DNA of 11,027 bases from Epsilonproteobacteria bacterium UBA6211. Its GTDB lineage: Bacteria > Campylobacterota > Campylobacteria > Campylobacterales > Arcobacteraceae. The DNA lies in contig DISL01000083.1 of assembly GCA_002421845.1 (NCBI GenBank), positions 1 through 11,027 of the forward strand, given 5' to 3'. The translations under genes were made by a program, and so were the position numbers. Below the pieces are notes generated by a model, which was not told where the DNA came from, ran no database searches, and saw only the letters and a list, made by a program, of their open reading frames with translations. How positions within the stretch are numbered: position 1 is the stretch's first letter; every line of letters begins with the position of its first letter. Shown here in pieces: positions 1 to 6,232 of the stretch.

Positions 1-996
1 TAGATATTTTTTCAAGCTCTCTTCTACTATAGCTATAGTTAGCTTATCTGCTCTAAGCATCCTTAAAAGTTGATTTTGTTTGAGGCTAGGCATAAGCTCT
101 TTTTTGGCTAGGATTATACCGCCTTGGATAGAGCCTATAAGTTTATCCGTACTAAAACTTATTATATCAAGCCCCTTTTGACAAAGCTCTTGGATAGTAT
201 TTTCATTTTTGATAGAACCTAATTTTTGTAATATTCCGCTTCCCAAATCATAATAACTCACTAGTCCTTTTTCTTTGCCTAATCTCACAATCTCATCCAA
301 ACTAGCCTCCTCTGTAAACCCTACAATAGAAAAGTTTGATTGGTGTACTTTCATCAAAATAGCACTTTGATCTGTGATAGCTTTTTCGTAGTCGTTTATT
401 CTTGTTTTATTGGTAGTCCCTACTTCACATAAAACGGCACTTGAATTTGACATAACCTCAGGTATCCTAAACCCTCCGCCTATTTCTACAAGTTCAGCTC
501 TGCTTACTATGGTTTGTTTGTTTTTAGAAAAAGTATTAAGCACCAAAAATACTGCTGCAGCGTTGTTATTGACTAGTAAAACTTCATAATCTTCAAACAA
601 ATACGGTGAAAATTTGTTTAGATGGTGGTATCTATCTCCCCTTTTGCCTTGAGTCATATCGTATTCAAGATTGGAGTATCTAGTAGCTATTTTTTTGACA
701 TTATCGTATATTTCATCACTTATAGGGCTTCTTCCAAGATTGGTATGTACCGTAATCCCTGTGGCATTTATCACATTTTTTAGTGAGCCTTGCTTTAACG
801 ATTCAAACTCTTTTAGTATGTTATTTACCAAATCTTGCTGTTCAAAACTATTTATTCCGCCATCTAGTATCAAGTTTTTTAGTTTTGCAACTTCAGAGGT
901 AACTATTTGCTTTGCCAAATAAGTGGGTAAGTGAGACAACTGCTCATTGTTTAAAAGTTTATCAATTTGCGGTATTTGTCGTAATAATTGATTCAT
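1..996 (-). CDS. selA: L-seryl-tRNA(Sec) selenium transferase SelA, C-terminus cut by window edge
   Basis: This PLP enzyme converts Ser-tRNA(Sec) to Sec-tRNA(Sec) using selenophosphate made by SelD. The frame is open from ATG at 996 to the left edge, giving 332 residues. SelA proteins are usually about 440-460 residues, so roughly the last quarter is outside the window. Visible family features are INATGITVHTNLGRSP in the N-terminal third, EIGGGFRIPEVM and KVHQSNF in the middle, and FSTDKLIGS, whose lysine (residue 285) matches the PLP-binding lysine. An AAAGG Shine-Dalgarno sits just before the ATG. The gene lies downstream of selD on the same strand, and the gap of about 146 bases is filled by tRNA-Sec on the opposite strand. 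selA therefore probably depends at least partly on read-through from selD. No frameshift or internal stop is seen. Confidence 0.95.
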   Translation of the reverse strand, partial: MNQLLRQIPQIDKLLNNEQLSHLPTYLAKQIVTSEVAKLKNLILDGGINSFEQQDLVNNILKEFESLKQGSLKNVINATGITVHTNLGRSPISDEIYDNVKKIATRYSNLEYDMTQGKRGDRYHHLNKFSPYLFEDYEVLLVNNNAAAVFLVLNTFSKNKQTIVSRAELVEIGGGFRIPEVMSNSSAVLCEVGTTNKTRINDYEKAITDQSAILMKVHQSNFSIVGFTEEASLDEIVRLGKEKGLVSYYDLGSGILQKLGSIKNENTIQELCQKGLDIISFSTDKLIGSIQGGIILAKKELMPSLKQNQLLRMLRADKLTIAIVEESLKKYL

Positions 997-1042
997 AAGC
1001 TACCTTTAATTATTTATTGGTTAAAATTTCTTTACCATTTTG

Positions 1043-1142
1043 TGGAGAGTATGTGTTTCTGGTGGGCACCACGGGCTTCAACCCCGATGTTCGGTATAGT
1101 GCTATATCCGATGGTAGGTTCGATTCCTTCACTCTCTCGCCA
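1043..1142 (+). tRNA. selC: tRNA-Sec (anticodon TCA, UGA decoding)
   Basis: Selenocysteine tRNA with encoded CCA. The anticodon loop CTTCAAC (1076-1082) holds TCA at 1078-1080 and is closed by a CGGG/CCCG stem. The D stem is long (GTGTTT/GGGCAC, six pairs with three G-T wobbles). The variable arm is long (about 1090-1110) and pairs TCGG plus TATAG with CTATA plus CCGA around one bulged T. The T loop is canonical, GG-TTCGATT-CC. Counting back from CCA gives G73 at 1139, an 8-nt acceptor strand at 1131-1138 and a 5-nt T-stem strand, the bacterial 8+5 layout. Opposite it, 1043-1050 pairs at seven positions, but the outermost pair is T1 against C72 and the T stem has a T-T mismatch. The gene runs opposite to selD and selA, and its CCA directly abuts the selD stop codon. 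Confidence 0.93.
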
Positions 1143-2180
1143 CTAAAAAACATAAATCCCTTTTTCTTTTTTGGATACAACTTCACCTATTATTGAAGCT
1201 TCATAACCACTTTGTATAAGCTCATCTAAGCAATCTTTACTTTTGTTTTTATCTACCGCTATCAAAAGTCCACCTGATGTTTGTGCATCAAAAAGTAGTA
1301 TCTTTAAATCTTCACTTAATCCATCTTTTATATCTACTTTTTCATATAAAAAATCTCTGTTTCTATAAGTTCCCTCTGGAATAATACCCATACTTGCAAG
1401 CTCCAAAGCCTCTTCAAAAACATATATTGCACTAGAATCTATCTCAAAACTAATATGTGGATTTAACATCTCACTCAAATGCCCCAAAAAACCAAATCCA
1501 GTCACATCAGTCATAGCACTTGCTTGATATTTGAGTGCTAACAGTGAACCTTTTTGATTTAGCATTGCCATAGTGTGTGTTGCTTTTTGTATGCCTATGG
1601 CTGATAACAAATCTGCTTTTATGGCAGTAGTCATGACGCCAATACCAAGAGGCTTAGTCAAAATCAAAACATCCCCTACTTTGCCTGTGTTGTTTCTTTT
1701 TATATCTTTTGGATGGGCAGTTCCTAGTACGCTAAGACCATATTTCATCTGGGTATCTTCTATGGTATGCCCACCTATCAACAAGCCTCCACACTCTTGG
1801 ATTTTTGATAGTCCACCTTTTAAGATCTCATTCATAACCTCTTTTGAAAAATGGCAACTATCAAACATCACAAGATTTAGGGCAGTATTTACCCTTGCAC
1901 CCATTGCAAATATATCACTAAGCGAGTTTGCAGCTGCTATTTGACCATATAAATAAGGGTCATCCACCACAGGTGTGATAAAATCAGCCGTTTGAACCGT
2001 AGCTAAATCCTCATTTATCAGATAGACACCGCCATCATCGCTTGTATCAAATCCAACCAGTAAATTTTCGTCAAAACTTTGCGTCATTCCGCTAAAGATA
2101 TGTTGTAGGTCACACGGACCCAATTTTGCAGCTCAACCGGCAGCTTTGACGAATTCAGTGAGTTTTGGATATTTATTCAT
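1143..2180 (-). CDS. selD: Selenide, water dikinase SelD, itself a selenoprotein (Sec at residue 16)
   Basis: SelD makes selenophosphate from selenide and ATP for SelA. A reading that treats UGA as stop begins only at TTG 2123 and loses the catalytic N-terminus. In frame upstream lies UGA at 2133-2135, then ATG at 2180. This gives 345 residues starting MNKYPKLTEFVKAAG-U-AAKLGPCDL. Sec16 and Lys19 occupy the places of the catalytic Cys and Lys of E. coli SelD (Cys17, Lys20). Later family motifs are DFITPVVDDPYLYGQIAAANSLSD, GGHTIEDTQMKYGL and MTDVTGFGFLGH. The ATG overlaps the TGA stop of the upstream MerP-like gene as ATGA, which fits the coupling throughout this operon and supports the start. 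A SECIS-like hairpin follows the UGA. The stop codon TAG directly abuts the convergent tRNA-Sec gene. Confidence 0.95.
2103..2123 (-). promoter_or_regulatory. Bacterial SECIS-like hairpin for Sec insertion in selD
   Basis: Downstream of UGA 2133-2135 the mRNA can fold as UUG/CAA (lower stem), a two-base UA bulge, GGUC/GACC (upper stem) and a five-base apical loop CGUGU. Sixteen bases separate the UGA from the apical loop, and the second loop base is G. Both points agree with the known bacterial SECIS pattern recognised by SelB. The fold was drawn by hand and no energy was computed. Confidence 0.75.
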
Positions 2181-2452
2181 TTTGCCCTTTCGTTCGAGAT
2201 AATCTTACCTTCGTAAGATGTTGTTTTTATAGAATCTAAAATATTTTGTATATCTACGGCTTCATCGTACACTACCGTAGCAGTTTTGGTGTTTAGCTTT
2301 ACACTTACACTTCTGACTCCATTTGTTTGAAGTATCGCTTTTTTGACACTTGCCGTACAAAGAGGACAATGCATATCTTTCACCTCTATAAGTGCTATAT
2401 TATCGGCAAATCCAAAAACCGTAAATATACAAAGTATCAATAACTTTCTCAT
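2177..2452 (-). CDS. MerP-like periplasmic heavy-metal-associated protein
   Basis: A 91-residue protein. Residues 1-16 are a hydrophobic signal peptide (MRKLLILCIFTVFGFA) and the rest is one HMA/ferredoxin-like domain with the metal-binding motif MHCPLC (Cys29, Cys32). The pattern VRSVSVKLNTKTATVVYDE is typical of MerP and of copper chaperones. I chose ATG 2452 over ATG 2464 because 2452 forms an ATGA overlap with the stop of the MerT-like gene and puts the signal peptide at the N-terminus. The TGA stop overlaps the selD start. Paired with MerT, a MerP-like protein would pass a soft metal or thiophilic species to the membrane carrier. No merA or merR is visible in the window, so mercury as the real substrate is uncertain. 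Selenium, copper or another thiol-reactive ion are alternatives. Confidence 0.85.
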   Translation of the reverse strand: MRKLLILCIFTVFGFADNIALIEVKDMHCPLCTASVKKAILQTNGVRSVSVKLNTKTATVVYDEAVDIQNILDSIKTTSYEGKIISNERAK

Positions 2453-2778
2453 ATCTCTATCCATAACATACTGATTTCAGGATAAAACAAAAAGATACTT
2501 ACCATAAAAAATATAGTAACATAAATAACTTTAGTTTTATAAGAAATTCTTTTTTCACATGAGCATGTTTGTGCTTTATTGCTATAAAATAAAGCAACTA
2601 ACACAAGCACTATACTAAGTACCGCCAAAGGAATTCTAAGAAATTCCCATGACGTTAAAAATCCAACAGAACCTACGCTAACTCCAAAAAGAAGAAACAA
2701 CAAAGGGGGCAAACAGCAAAGTGTAGATAAAAAAGAGGCTACCAACGCTCCGCCTATCGCCCAAATCTCTTTTTTCAT
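2449..2778 (-). CDS. MerT-like inner-membrane transport protein
   Basis: A 109-residue membrane protein with three hydrophobic segments (about 6-34, 45-66 and 83-100). The first contains a vicinal cysteine pair (STLCCLPPLLFLLFGVS, Cys21-Cys22). The loop after the second contains Cys72 and Cys74 (QTCSCEK). MerT proteins carry the same arrangement: a Cys-Cys pair in the first helix and a cytoplasmic cysteine pair, which pass Hg(II) inward. The start overlaps the stop of the upstream transglutaminase-like gene, and the stop overlaps the start of the MerP-like gene, so all three are probably translated together. MerT-type carrier is well supported by the sequence. The substrate is inferred only, and the location ahead of selD makes a selenium-linked role worth considering. 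Confidence 0.83.
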   Translation of the reverse strand: MKKEIWAIGGALVASFLSTLCCLPPLLFLLFGVSVGSVGFLTSWEFLRIPLAVLSIVLVLVALFYSNKAQTCSCEKRISYKTKVIYVTIFFMVSIFLFYPEISMLWIEI

Positions 2779-3869
2779 TTTATTTCCGTAGATTTATAAC
2801 TATATGCAAAAGATTTCGGCTCATAATAATCAAGTACGTCTTCACCTATCTCACCGTATGGATACCCAAGCATATTTAAAGGATATTGTGACGGTTTTGG
2901 GTTTAAAATAAAATCTCTAGCATAGTTAAAAGCCACCCAATTCATTTCCCAGTTTCCAAAGAAGTATTTTTTTACATCTTGTACTTTTTTGTCATTGTCT
3001 GTTAGTTTTTCTTGTAACCTTACTTTTGTAACATCTGCAGGGTCTGTAGGAACCCAGCCTATGCCGTTGATATAAAATTCTGCACGACAATGTTGCCATC
3101 CGGTATTATTTGCTACACCGCTTTCATCGGCACTTCCACAAGCTTTTGAAATAAGAGATTTACCCGCTCTTATACCAAATACCTCTCTAGCAGGAATACC
3201 TGCATTTCTAAGCAACGCTACAAAAACAGAGCTTATATCGGTACACTTACCACCAAATGCTTTTTCTTCAAGTATTCTAGTAGCATCCCCAAGACCACAA
3301 CCTTTGACACTTTCATCCCTATACATATTTTTTATTACCCAGTCATAAATAGCCTCTGCTTTTTGCAAAGGTGTTTTTGAATTTTTTGTAATATCAGATG
3401 CAAACTTGTTTAAAAAGTCAGATACGGGAGTATGTGGCGTCCCTTTTAAAAACTCTTTTACATCTTCAGGATATACGGTAGAGGATTTTGCATTGGACAG
3501 ATTGACGCTTCTTTGTTGCATAATCACATCATAGCTAATAAATAATTCTCTTGTTTTTGAACCTTTTTCCCATTTCACGTATAACAATCTAGTATTATAA
3601 GGGTTGTCTTGAGAAACATAAGCCTCATCAAAATCACCTTCGTAAGATAGTTTGAGCATTTTATGGTAGTCCGTATCCATAGGAAGCGGTATCCAAAGCT
3701 GTGCAATCTCATCACTCGGTGCTATATTATAATTATTTTGAACCGAAAAAATTCTTGGTTTATCATCTATACCGAAAGGATTTTTGCTACTTGCAAAAAC
3801 AATACTAGGGGAAATCAAAAAAGTCCCACCGACTAAAACCGAAGCACCTAAGAAGTCTCTTCTTTGCAT
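2775..3869 (-). CDS. Tat-exported transglutaminase-like protein
   Basis: A 364-residue protein starting with a twin-arginine signal (MQRRDFLGASVLVGGTFLIS, up to about Ala26), so it is exported folded, probably to the periplasm. Residues about 165-280 form a transglutaminase-like cysteine-protease fold. They show GGKCTDISSVFVALLRNAGIPAREVFGIR with Cys209, then WQHCRAEFYINGIGWVPTDPAD with His260 and Asp276, the expected Cys-His-Asp triad. Residues about 40-120 look like the beta-rich region that precedes this domain in bacterial proteins. GGAG at 3877-3880 supports the ATG. It is the first gene of the unit leading through MerT-like and MerP-like genes to selD. Its natural substrate is unknown to me. 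Peptidase or amidase activity on a small thiol peptide or a periplasmic protein is possible but speculative. Confidence 0.8.
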   Translation of the reverse strand: MQRRDFLGASVLVGGTFLISPSIVFASSKNPFGIDDKPRIFSVQNNYNIAPSDEIAQLWIPLPMDTDYHKMLKLSYEGDFDEAYVSQDNPYNTRLLYVKWEKGSKTRELFISYDVIMQQRSVNLSNAKSSTVYPEDVKEFLKGTPHTPVSDFLNKFASDITKNSKTPLQKAEAIYDWVIKNMYRDESVKGCGLGDATRILEEKAFGGKCTDISSVFVALLRNAGIPAREVFGIRAGKSLISKACGSADESGVANNTGWQHCRAEFYINGIGWVPTDPADVTKVRLQEKLTDNDKKVQDVKKYFFGNWEMNWVAFNYARDFILNPKPSQYPLNMLGYPYGEIGEDVLDYYEPKSFAYSYKSTEIK

Positions 3870-3878
3870 CTTATATCT

Positions 3879-3914
3879 CCAAACAAATTGATTTTGGTTG
3901 CAAAAATTGTTTGG
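3879..3914 (-). repeat. Inverted repeat CCAAACAA-N20-TTGTTTGG before the transglutaminase-like gene
   Basis: Perfect 8-bp arms at 3879-3886 and 3907-3914. The proximal arm shares two bases with the GGAG ribosome-binding site (3877-3880) of the gene starting at 3869. As RNA it could partly hide the site, and as DNA it could bind a repressor. Either role is inference. The arms are A/T-rich, so chance is possible. Confidence 0.4.
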
Positions 3915-3958
3915 TAAAAACTCTATGAAGTATGATGTTCATTGCAGGAGTTTTTGTA

Positions 3959-3973
3959 GCTTAAACCTTAAGC
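3959..3973. repeat. Short palindrome GCTTAA-ACC-TTAAGC in the promoter gap
   Basis: Perfect 6-bp arms around three bases, loosely enclosed by GCAG (3944-3947) and CTGC (3975-3978). It lies in the 203-base gap 3870-4072 that should hold the promoter of the transglutaminase-like/MerT/MerP/selD unit. Possible -10 boxes read leftward are TATATT (3999-4004) and TACAAT (3992-3997), neither with a convincing -35. Nothing else clear is seen in this gap. Confidence 0.35.
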
Positions 3974-4072
3974 ACTGCGAACCAATAAGAAATTGTACAA
4001 TATAAAAGATTAAAATAAATTTAACCTCTTATATTTCGTAATTATCGACTTTCAATACTAATCAGTAAAATA

Positions 4073-4267
4073 TTATTTACCTTTTGTATTTAAAAATCCA
4101 ACTAACCATTTATTTGCATCTTCTACAGTATCAAATCTTTTTGATTTTGCAACTTGGTCTTTACCTTCATAAAATCTAACTCTAATACCATCTTCCACAT
4201 GGTCTATTTTTGTTCTTGTGATTTTGTCAAGATTTAAATAAACTCTCTCATTTAATTGAATAAACAT
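4073..4267 (-). CDS. Small conserved-looking hypothetical protein (64 aa)
   Basis: A 64-residue soluble protein with no signal peptide or membrane segment. It begins MFIQLNERVYLNLDKI, continues with alternating charged and hydrophobic residues suggesting beta strands (GIRVRFYEG), and ends with a probable helix (VEDANKWLVGFLNT). I do not recognise a named family with confidence. It is supported as a real gene by a strong AAGGAG ribosome-binding site about six bases before the ATG, a TATAAT box at 4288-4293 and normal codon usage. It follows tupC on the same strand but appears to have its own promoter in the 53-base gap. There is no cysteine, metal motif or other hint of function. Confidence 0.72.
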   Translation of the reverse strand: MFIQLNERVYLNLDKITRTKIDHVEDGIRVRFYEGKDQVAKSKRFDTVEDANKWLVGFLNTKGK

Positions 4268-4287
4268 TTTTGACTCCTTTTTTTAAG

Positions 4288-4293
4288 ATTATA
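4288..4293 (-). promoter_or_regulatory. -10 box (TATAAT) for the 64-aa gene
   Basis: Read leftward, TATAAT sits about 21 bases before the ATG at 4267, with AAGGAG between. No clear -35 is present, which is common for sigma-70 promoters in Campylobacterota. The transcript would have a very short leader. Confidence 0.5.
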
Positions 4294-4320
4294 ACATAAG
4301 TAAATTTATTTTTACCATCA

Positions 4321-5355
4321 TTATCTAGGTATTTTTACAGCATCATGAGTAAAACAAATATACGTTTTTTGGGATGGATATAAAAGATTGTTTTTAAATG
4401 TAATAAACGGCTCTATTGCTTCTATGAGTTGGTTGCCGACTTGGATTTTGACAGATATTTCATCAGTTTTTGTTAAGTGCACTATCTCTTTTACAATACC
4501 TTCAAGACATATCATATAATCATCAAAACACTCTATTTTTTCTTGTATGATATTTATCATTCTAGGATTTATAGCTACCCCTCTTTTCTCACCTATTCCC
4601 CAAACTTTTGGCAATGACATAGACTCTTTATTACTAAAGTAATAGACCATTTTATCGCCGTTTTCTTCCCATTTCCCCAAAATAAGATTTGTAGTAGAAA
4701 ACTCCATCATTCTTCCAAAATGAAGTCCTATTTTTCTAGTTGCAATACTTGACAACCAATCCAAATCATGACTTGCAATAACAATAGTGCTTCCCCAAAC
4801 TCTATTCGCATATAAAATAGCTTCCGTAAATGCAGGAATACCGCTAATATCAAGACTATTTGTAGGTTCATCAAGAAGCAATATTTTTGGTTTTAATATC
4901 AGTCTTGCTGCGAGTGCAACCCTTTGAGTTTCACCGCTTGATAACTCATGCCAAAAACGATTTATAAATTTCTTCGGTAATAATCCTACAAGTTCCAAAG
5001 CTTCGTTTACTCGTGCATCTAAATTTTCTTTTTCACCTCTTACTTTAAGCCCAAAAGTCAAATTCTCTTTTACGCTTCTTTTTAGAAGATAAGGCTCAGG
5101 TAATAATATACTTATATCTCTTTTAACATCTAAAGGCACTTGTGATGAATGATAATCTTTATAATACAAATCACCGCTATCTTGCGACTCCAAAAAAGCC
5201 AAATGCCTAAGAAGCGTACTTTTCCCGCTTCCGTTAGAACCTACGACACCTACTATTTCACCGCTATTTATAGTAAGATTTTTTACATTTAAAACCGGCT
5301 TATTACCATAGGATTTAACTAACTCTTTGATTTTATATATTGCAGAAGCAGACAT
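4321..5355 (-). CDS. tupC: Tungstate ABC transporter ATP-binding protein TupC
   Basis: A 344-residue ATPase energising the TupB permease. Motifs, numbered from the ATG: Walker A GSNGSGKST (39-47), signature LSSGETQRVALAARL (138-152), Walker B ILLLDEPT (158-165) and H-loop ASHD (His196). The last ~65 residues (EGIVKEIVHLTKTDEISVKIQVGNQ) resemble the TOBE/Mop oxyanion-binding domain of molybdate and tungstate importers. The Q-loop reads LLPEPYLL, with proline (residue 86) where ABC ATPases normally have glutamine. ATG 5355 overlaps the tupB stop as TGATG and has GAGG upstream; a TTG three bases earlier is a weaker alternative. The next gene to the left seems separately transcribed. Confidence 0.9.
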   Translation of the reverse strand: MSASAIYKIKELVKSYGNKPVLNVKNLTINSGEIVGVVGSNGSGKSTLLRHLAFLESQDSGDLYYKDYHSSQVPLDVKRDISILLPEPYLLKRSVKENLTFGLKVRGEKENLDARVNEALELVGLLPKKFINRFWHELSSGETQRVALAARLILKPKILLLDEPTNSLDISGIPAFTEAILYANRVWGSTIVIASHDLDWLSSIATRKIGLHFGRMMEFSTTNLILGKWEENGDKMVYYFSNKESMSLPKVWGIGEKRGVAINPRMINIIQEKIECFDDYMICLEGIVKEIVHLTKTDEISVKIQVGNQLIEAIEPFITFKNNLLYPSQKTYICFTHDAVKIPR

Positions 5356-6053
5356 CAAAACTGCCTCGCATTTTTTCTTAGACTATTGAGAGAAAGATTT
5401 ACCAAAAATGCTAGTCCTATCAGTACTATACCAAGTGCTATGCCCATTGAAAACATCCCTTTGCTAGTCTCTAGTGATATTGCCGTTGTGATAGTTCTTG
5501 TGTGGTATTTGATATTTCCACCTATCATCATAGCCACACCTACTTCAGCTATAATTCTACCATAAGCCGTAACGGCTGCTGCAAGAAGAGAATGTCTAAG
5601 CTCCCAAACTACATTTAAAACCATCTGTGTTTTCGTAAGTCCATAAGAACTCAATGTAAAAAATAGCTTTCTATCCATCCCCTCAATAGCTGCTGCACTT
5701 AAAGATATAACTATTGGCAAGGCTAAAATTGTTTGACCTATTATAATCCCCTCCATAGTAAACAACAACCCATATTCACCCAAAGGTCCGCGATAAGATA
5801 TAAAGGCATATACGACAAGCCCTATTACAACAGTAGGAGTTGCAAGAAGCGTATCGGAAATCAAACGGAGTGTTCGCCTAAAAGGGAAATCAAAAAAGCC
5901 CAACACAAACCCCAAAGGAAATCCTATGATAATACTTAAAAGTATAGATATGGTAGAAGTCTTGATAGTTACGCTTATAGCTGAAATAGTCTCTTCATCC
6001 ATATTAAATAAAAGCCAAAACGCCTCTATAAGACCCTCATAAATAAATTCCAT
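5355..6053 (-). CDS. tupB: Tungstate ABC transporter permease TupB
   Basis: A 232-residue inner-membrane permease with five to six hydrophobic segments (roughly 22-54, 66-85, 100-123, 155-178 and 200-224). The region AYGRIIAEVGVAMMIGGNIKYHTRTITTAI is the cytoplasmic loop that docks the ATPase and is typical of Tup/Mod-type permeases. The ATG is preceded by AAAGG. It overlaps tupC by one base and is divergent from tupA, the usual three-component tungstate system. A -10-like TATGAT lies at 6105-6110, with the shared dyad operator between it and the gene. Molybdate as substrate cannot be excluded from TupB alone; TupA decides the assignment. Confidence 0.92.
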   Translation of the reverse strand: MEFIYEGLIEAFWLLFNMDEETISAISVTIKTSTISILLSIIIGFPLGFVLGFFDFPFRRTLRLISDTLLATPTVVIGLVVYAFISYRGPLGEYGLLFTMEGIIIGQTILALPIVISLSAAAIEGMDRKLFFTLSSYGLTKTQMVLNVVWELRHSLLAAAVTAYGRIIAEVGVAMMIGGNIKYHTRTITTAISLETSKGMFSMGIALGIVLIGLAFLVNLSLNSLRKNARQF

Positions 6054-6070
6054 TTATTACCTTTTTTTGT

Positions 6071-6093
6071 AAATGTGCTAATTTTGCATATTA
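6071..6093. promoter_or_regulatory. Dyad operator copy 1 (tupBC promoter)
   Basis: Left half AAATGTGC (6071-6078), seven-base spacer, right half GCATATTA (6086-6093). Six of the eight arm positions are complementary (the outermost pair A/A and one inner pair fail). The same arrangement recurs at 6181-6203 and 9590-9612. For leftward transcription it lies at or just after the expected start, below the -10-like TATGAT (6105-6110), so a bound protein would block tupBC. Confidence 0.7.
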
Positions 6094-6148
6094 ATAAAAG
6101 AATTATCATATTTTTTTGATTAACCTTTCCTTAATCGGTAAAAAATTA

Positions 6149-6177
6149 TTGACTTATTCTAAATAAAATGATACTAT
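6149..6177 (+). promoter_or_regulatory. Sigma-70 promoter of tupA
   Basis: TTGACT (6149-6154), exactly 17 bases, then TACTAT (6172-6177). This is the best canonical promoter in the window. The expected start falls near 6184, inside the dyad operator at 6181-6203. Confidence 0.7.
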
Positions 6178-6180
6178 TTC

Positions 6181-6203
6181 AAATATGCCAGAATAGCATA
6201 TTT
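6181..6203. promoter_or_regulatory. Dyad operator copy 2 (tupA promoter), perfect
   Basis: AAATATGC (6181-6188), seven bases, GCATATTT (6196-6203): a perfect 8-bp inverted repeat. It covers the predicted tupA transcription start, a classic repressor position. The probable ligand protein is the ModE-like regulator at 8047-8409, by inference from the shared targets tupA, tupBC and fdhD. Confidence 0.75.
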
Positions 6204-6232
6204 CGATTTCTATGAGACCAAGGAGGAAAAAT

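Noticed and set aside
671..922. Open frame of 83 aa on the + strand
   Set aside because: It lies wholly antisense to selA, which has clear family motifs, and its protein looks like random hydrophobic/Ser-rich sequence.
1161..1172. T-rich run after tRNA-Sec as a terminator
   Set aside because: It encodes the Lys-rich end of SelD on the other strand and has no convincing hairpin in front of it apart from the tRNA itself.
1573..1944. Open frame of 123 aa on the + strand
   Set aside because: Antisense shadow of selD with no ribosome-binding site or family resemblance.
2115..2123. TTG at 2123 as the selD start
   Set aside because: It removes the catalytic Sec and Lys; the coupled ATG at 2180 with UGA recoding explains the sequence better.
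2869..2878. GCATATTT half-site resembling the dyad operator
   Set aside because: It is inside the transglutaminase-like coding sequence and the opposite half at seven-base spacing does not match.
5733..5939. Open frame of 68 aa on the + strand
   Set aside because: Antisense to tupB with a low-complexity basic protein; not a gene.
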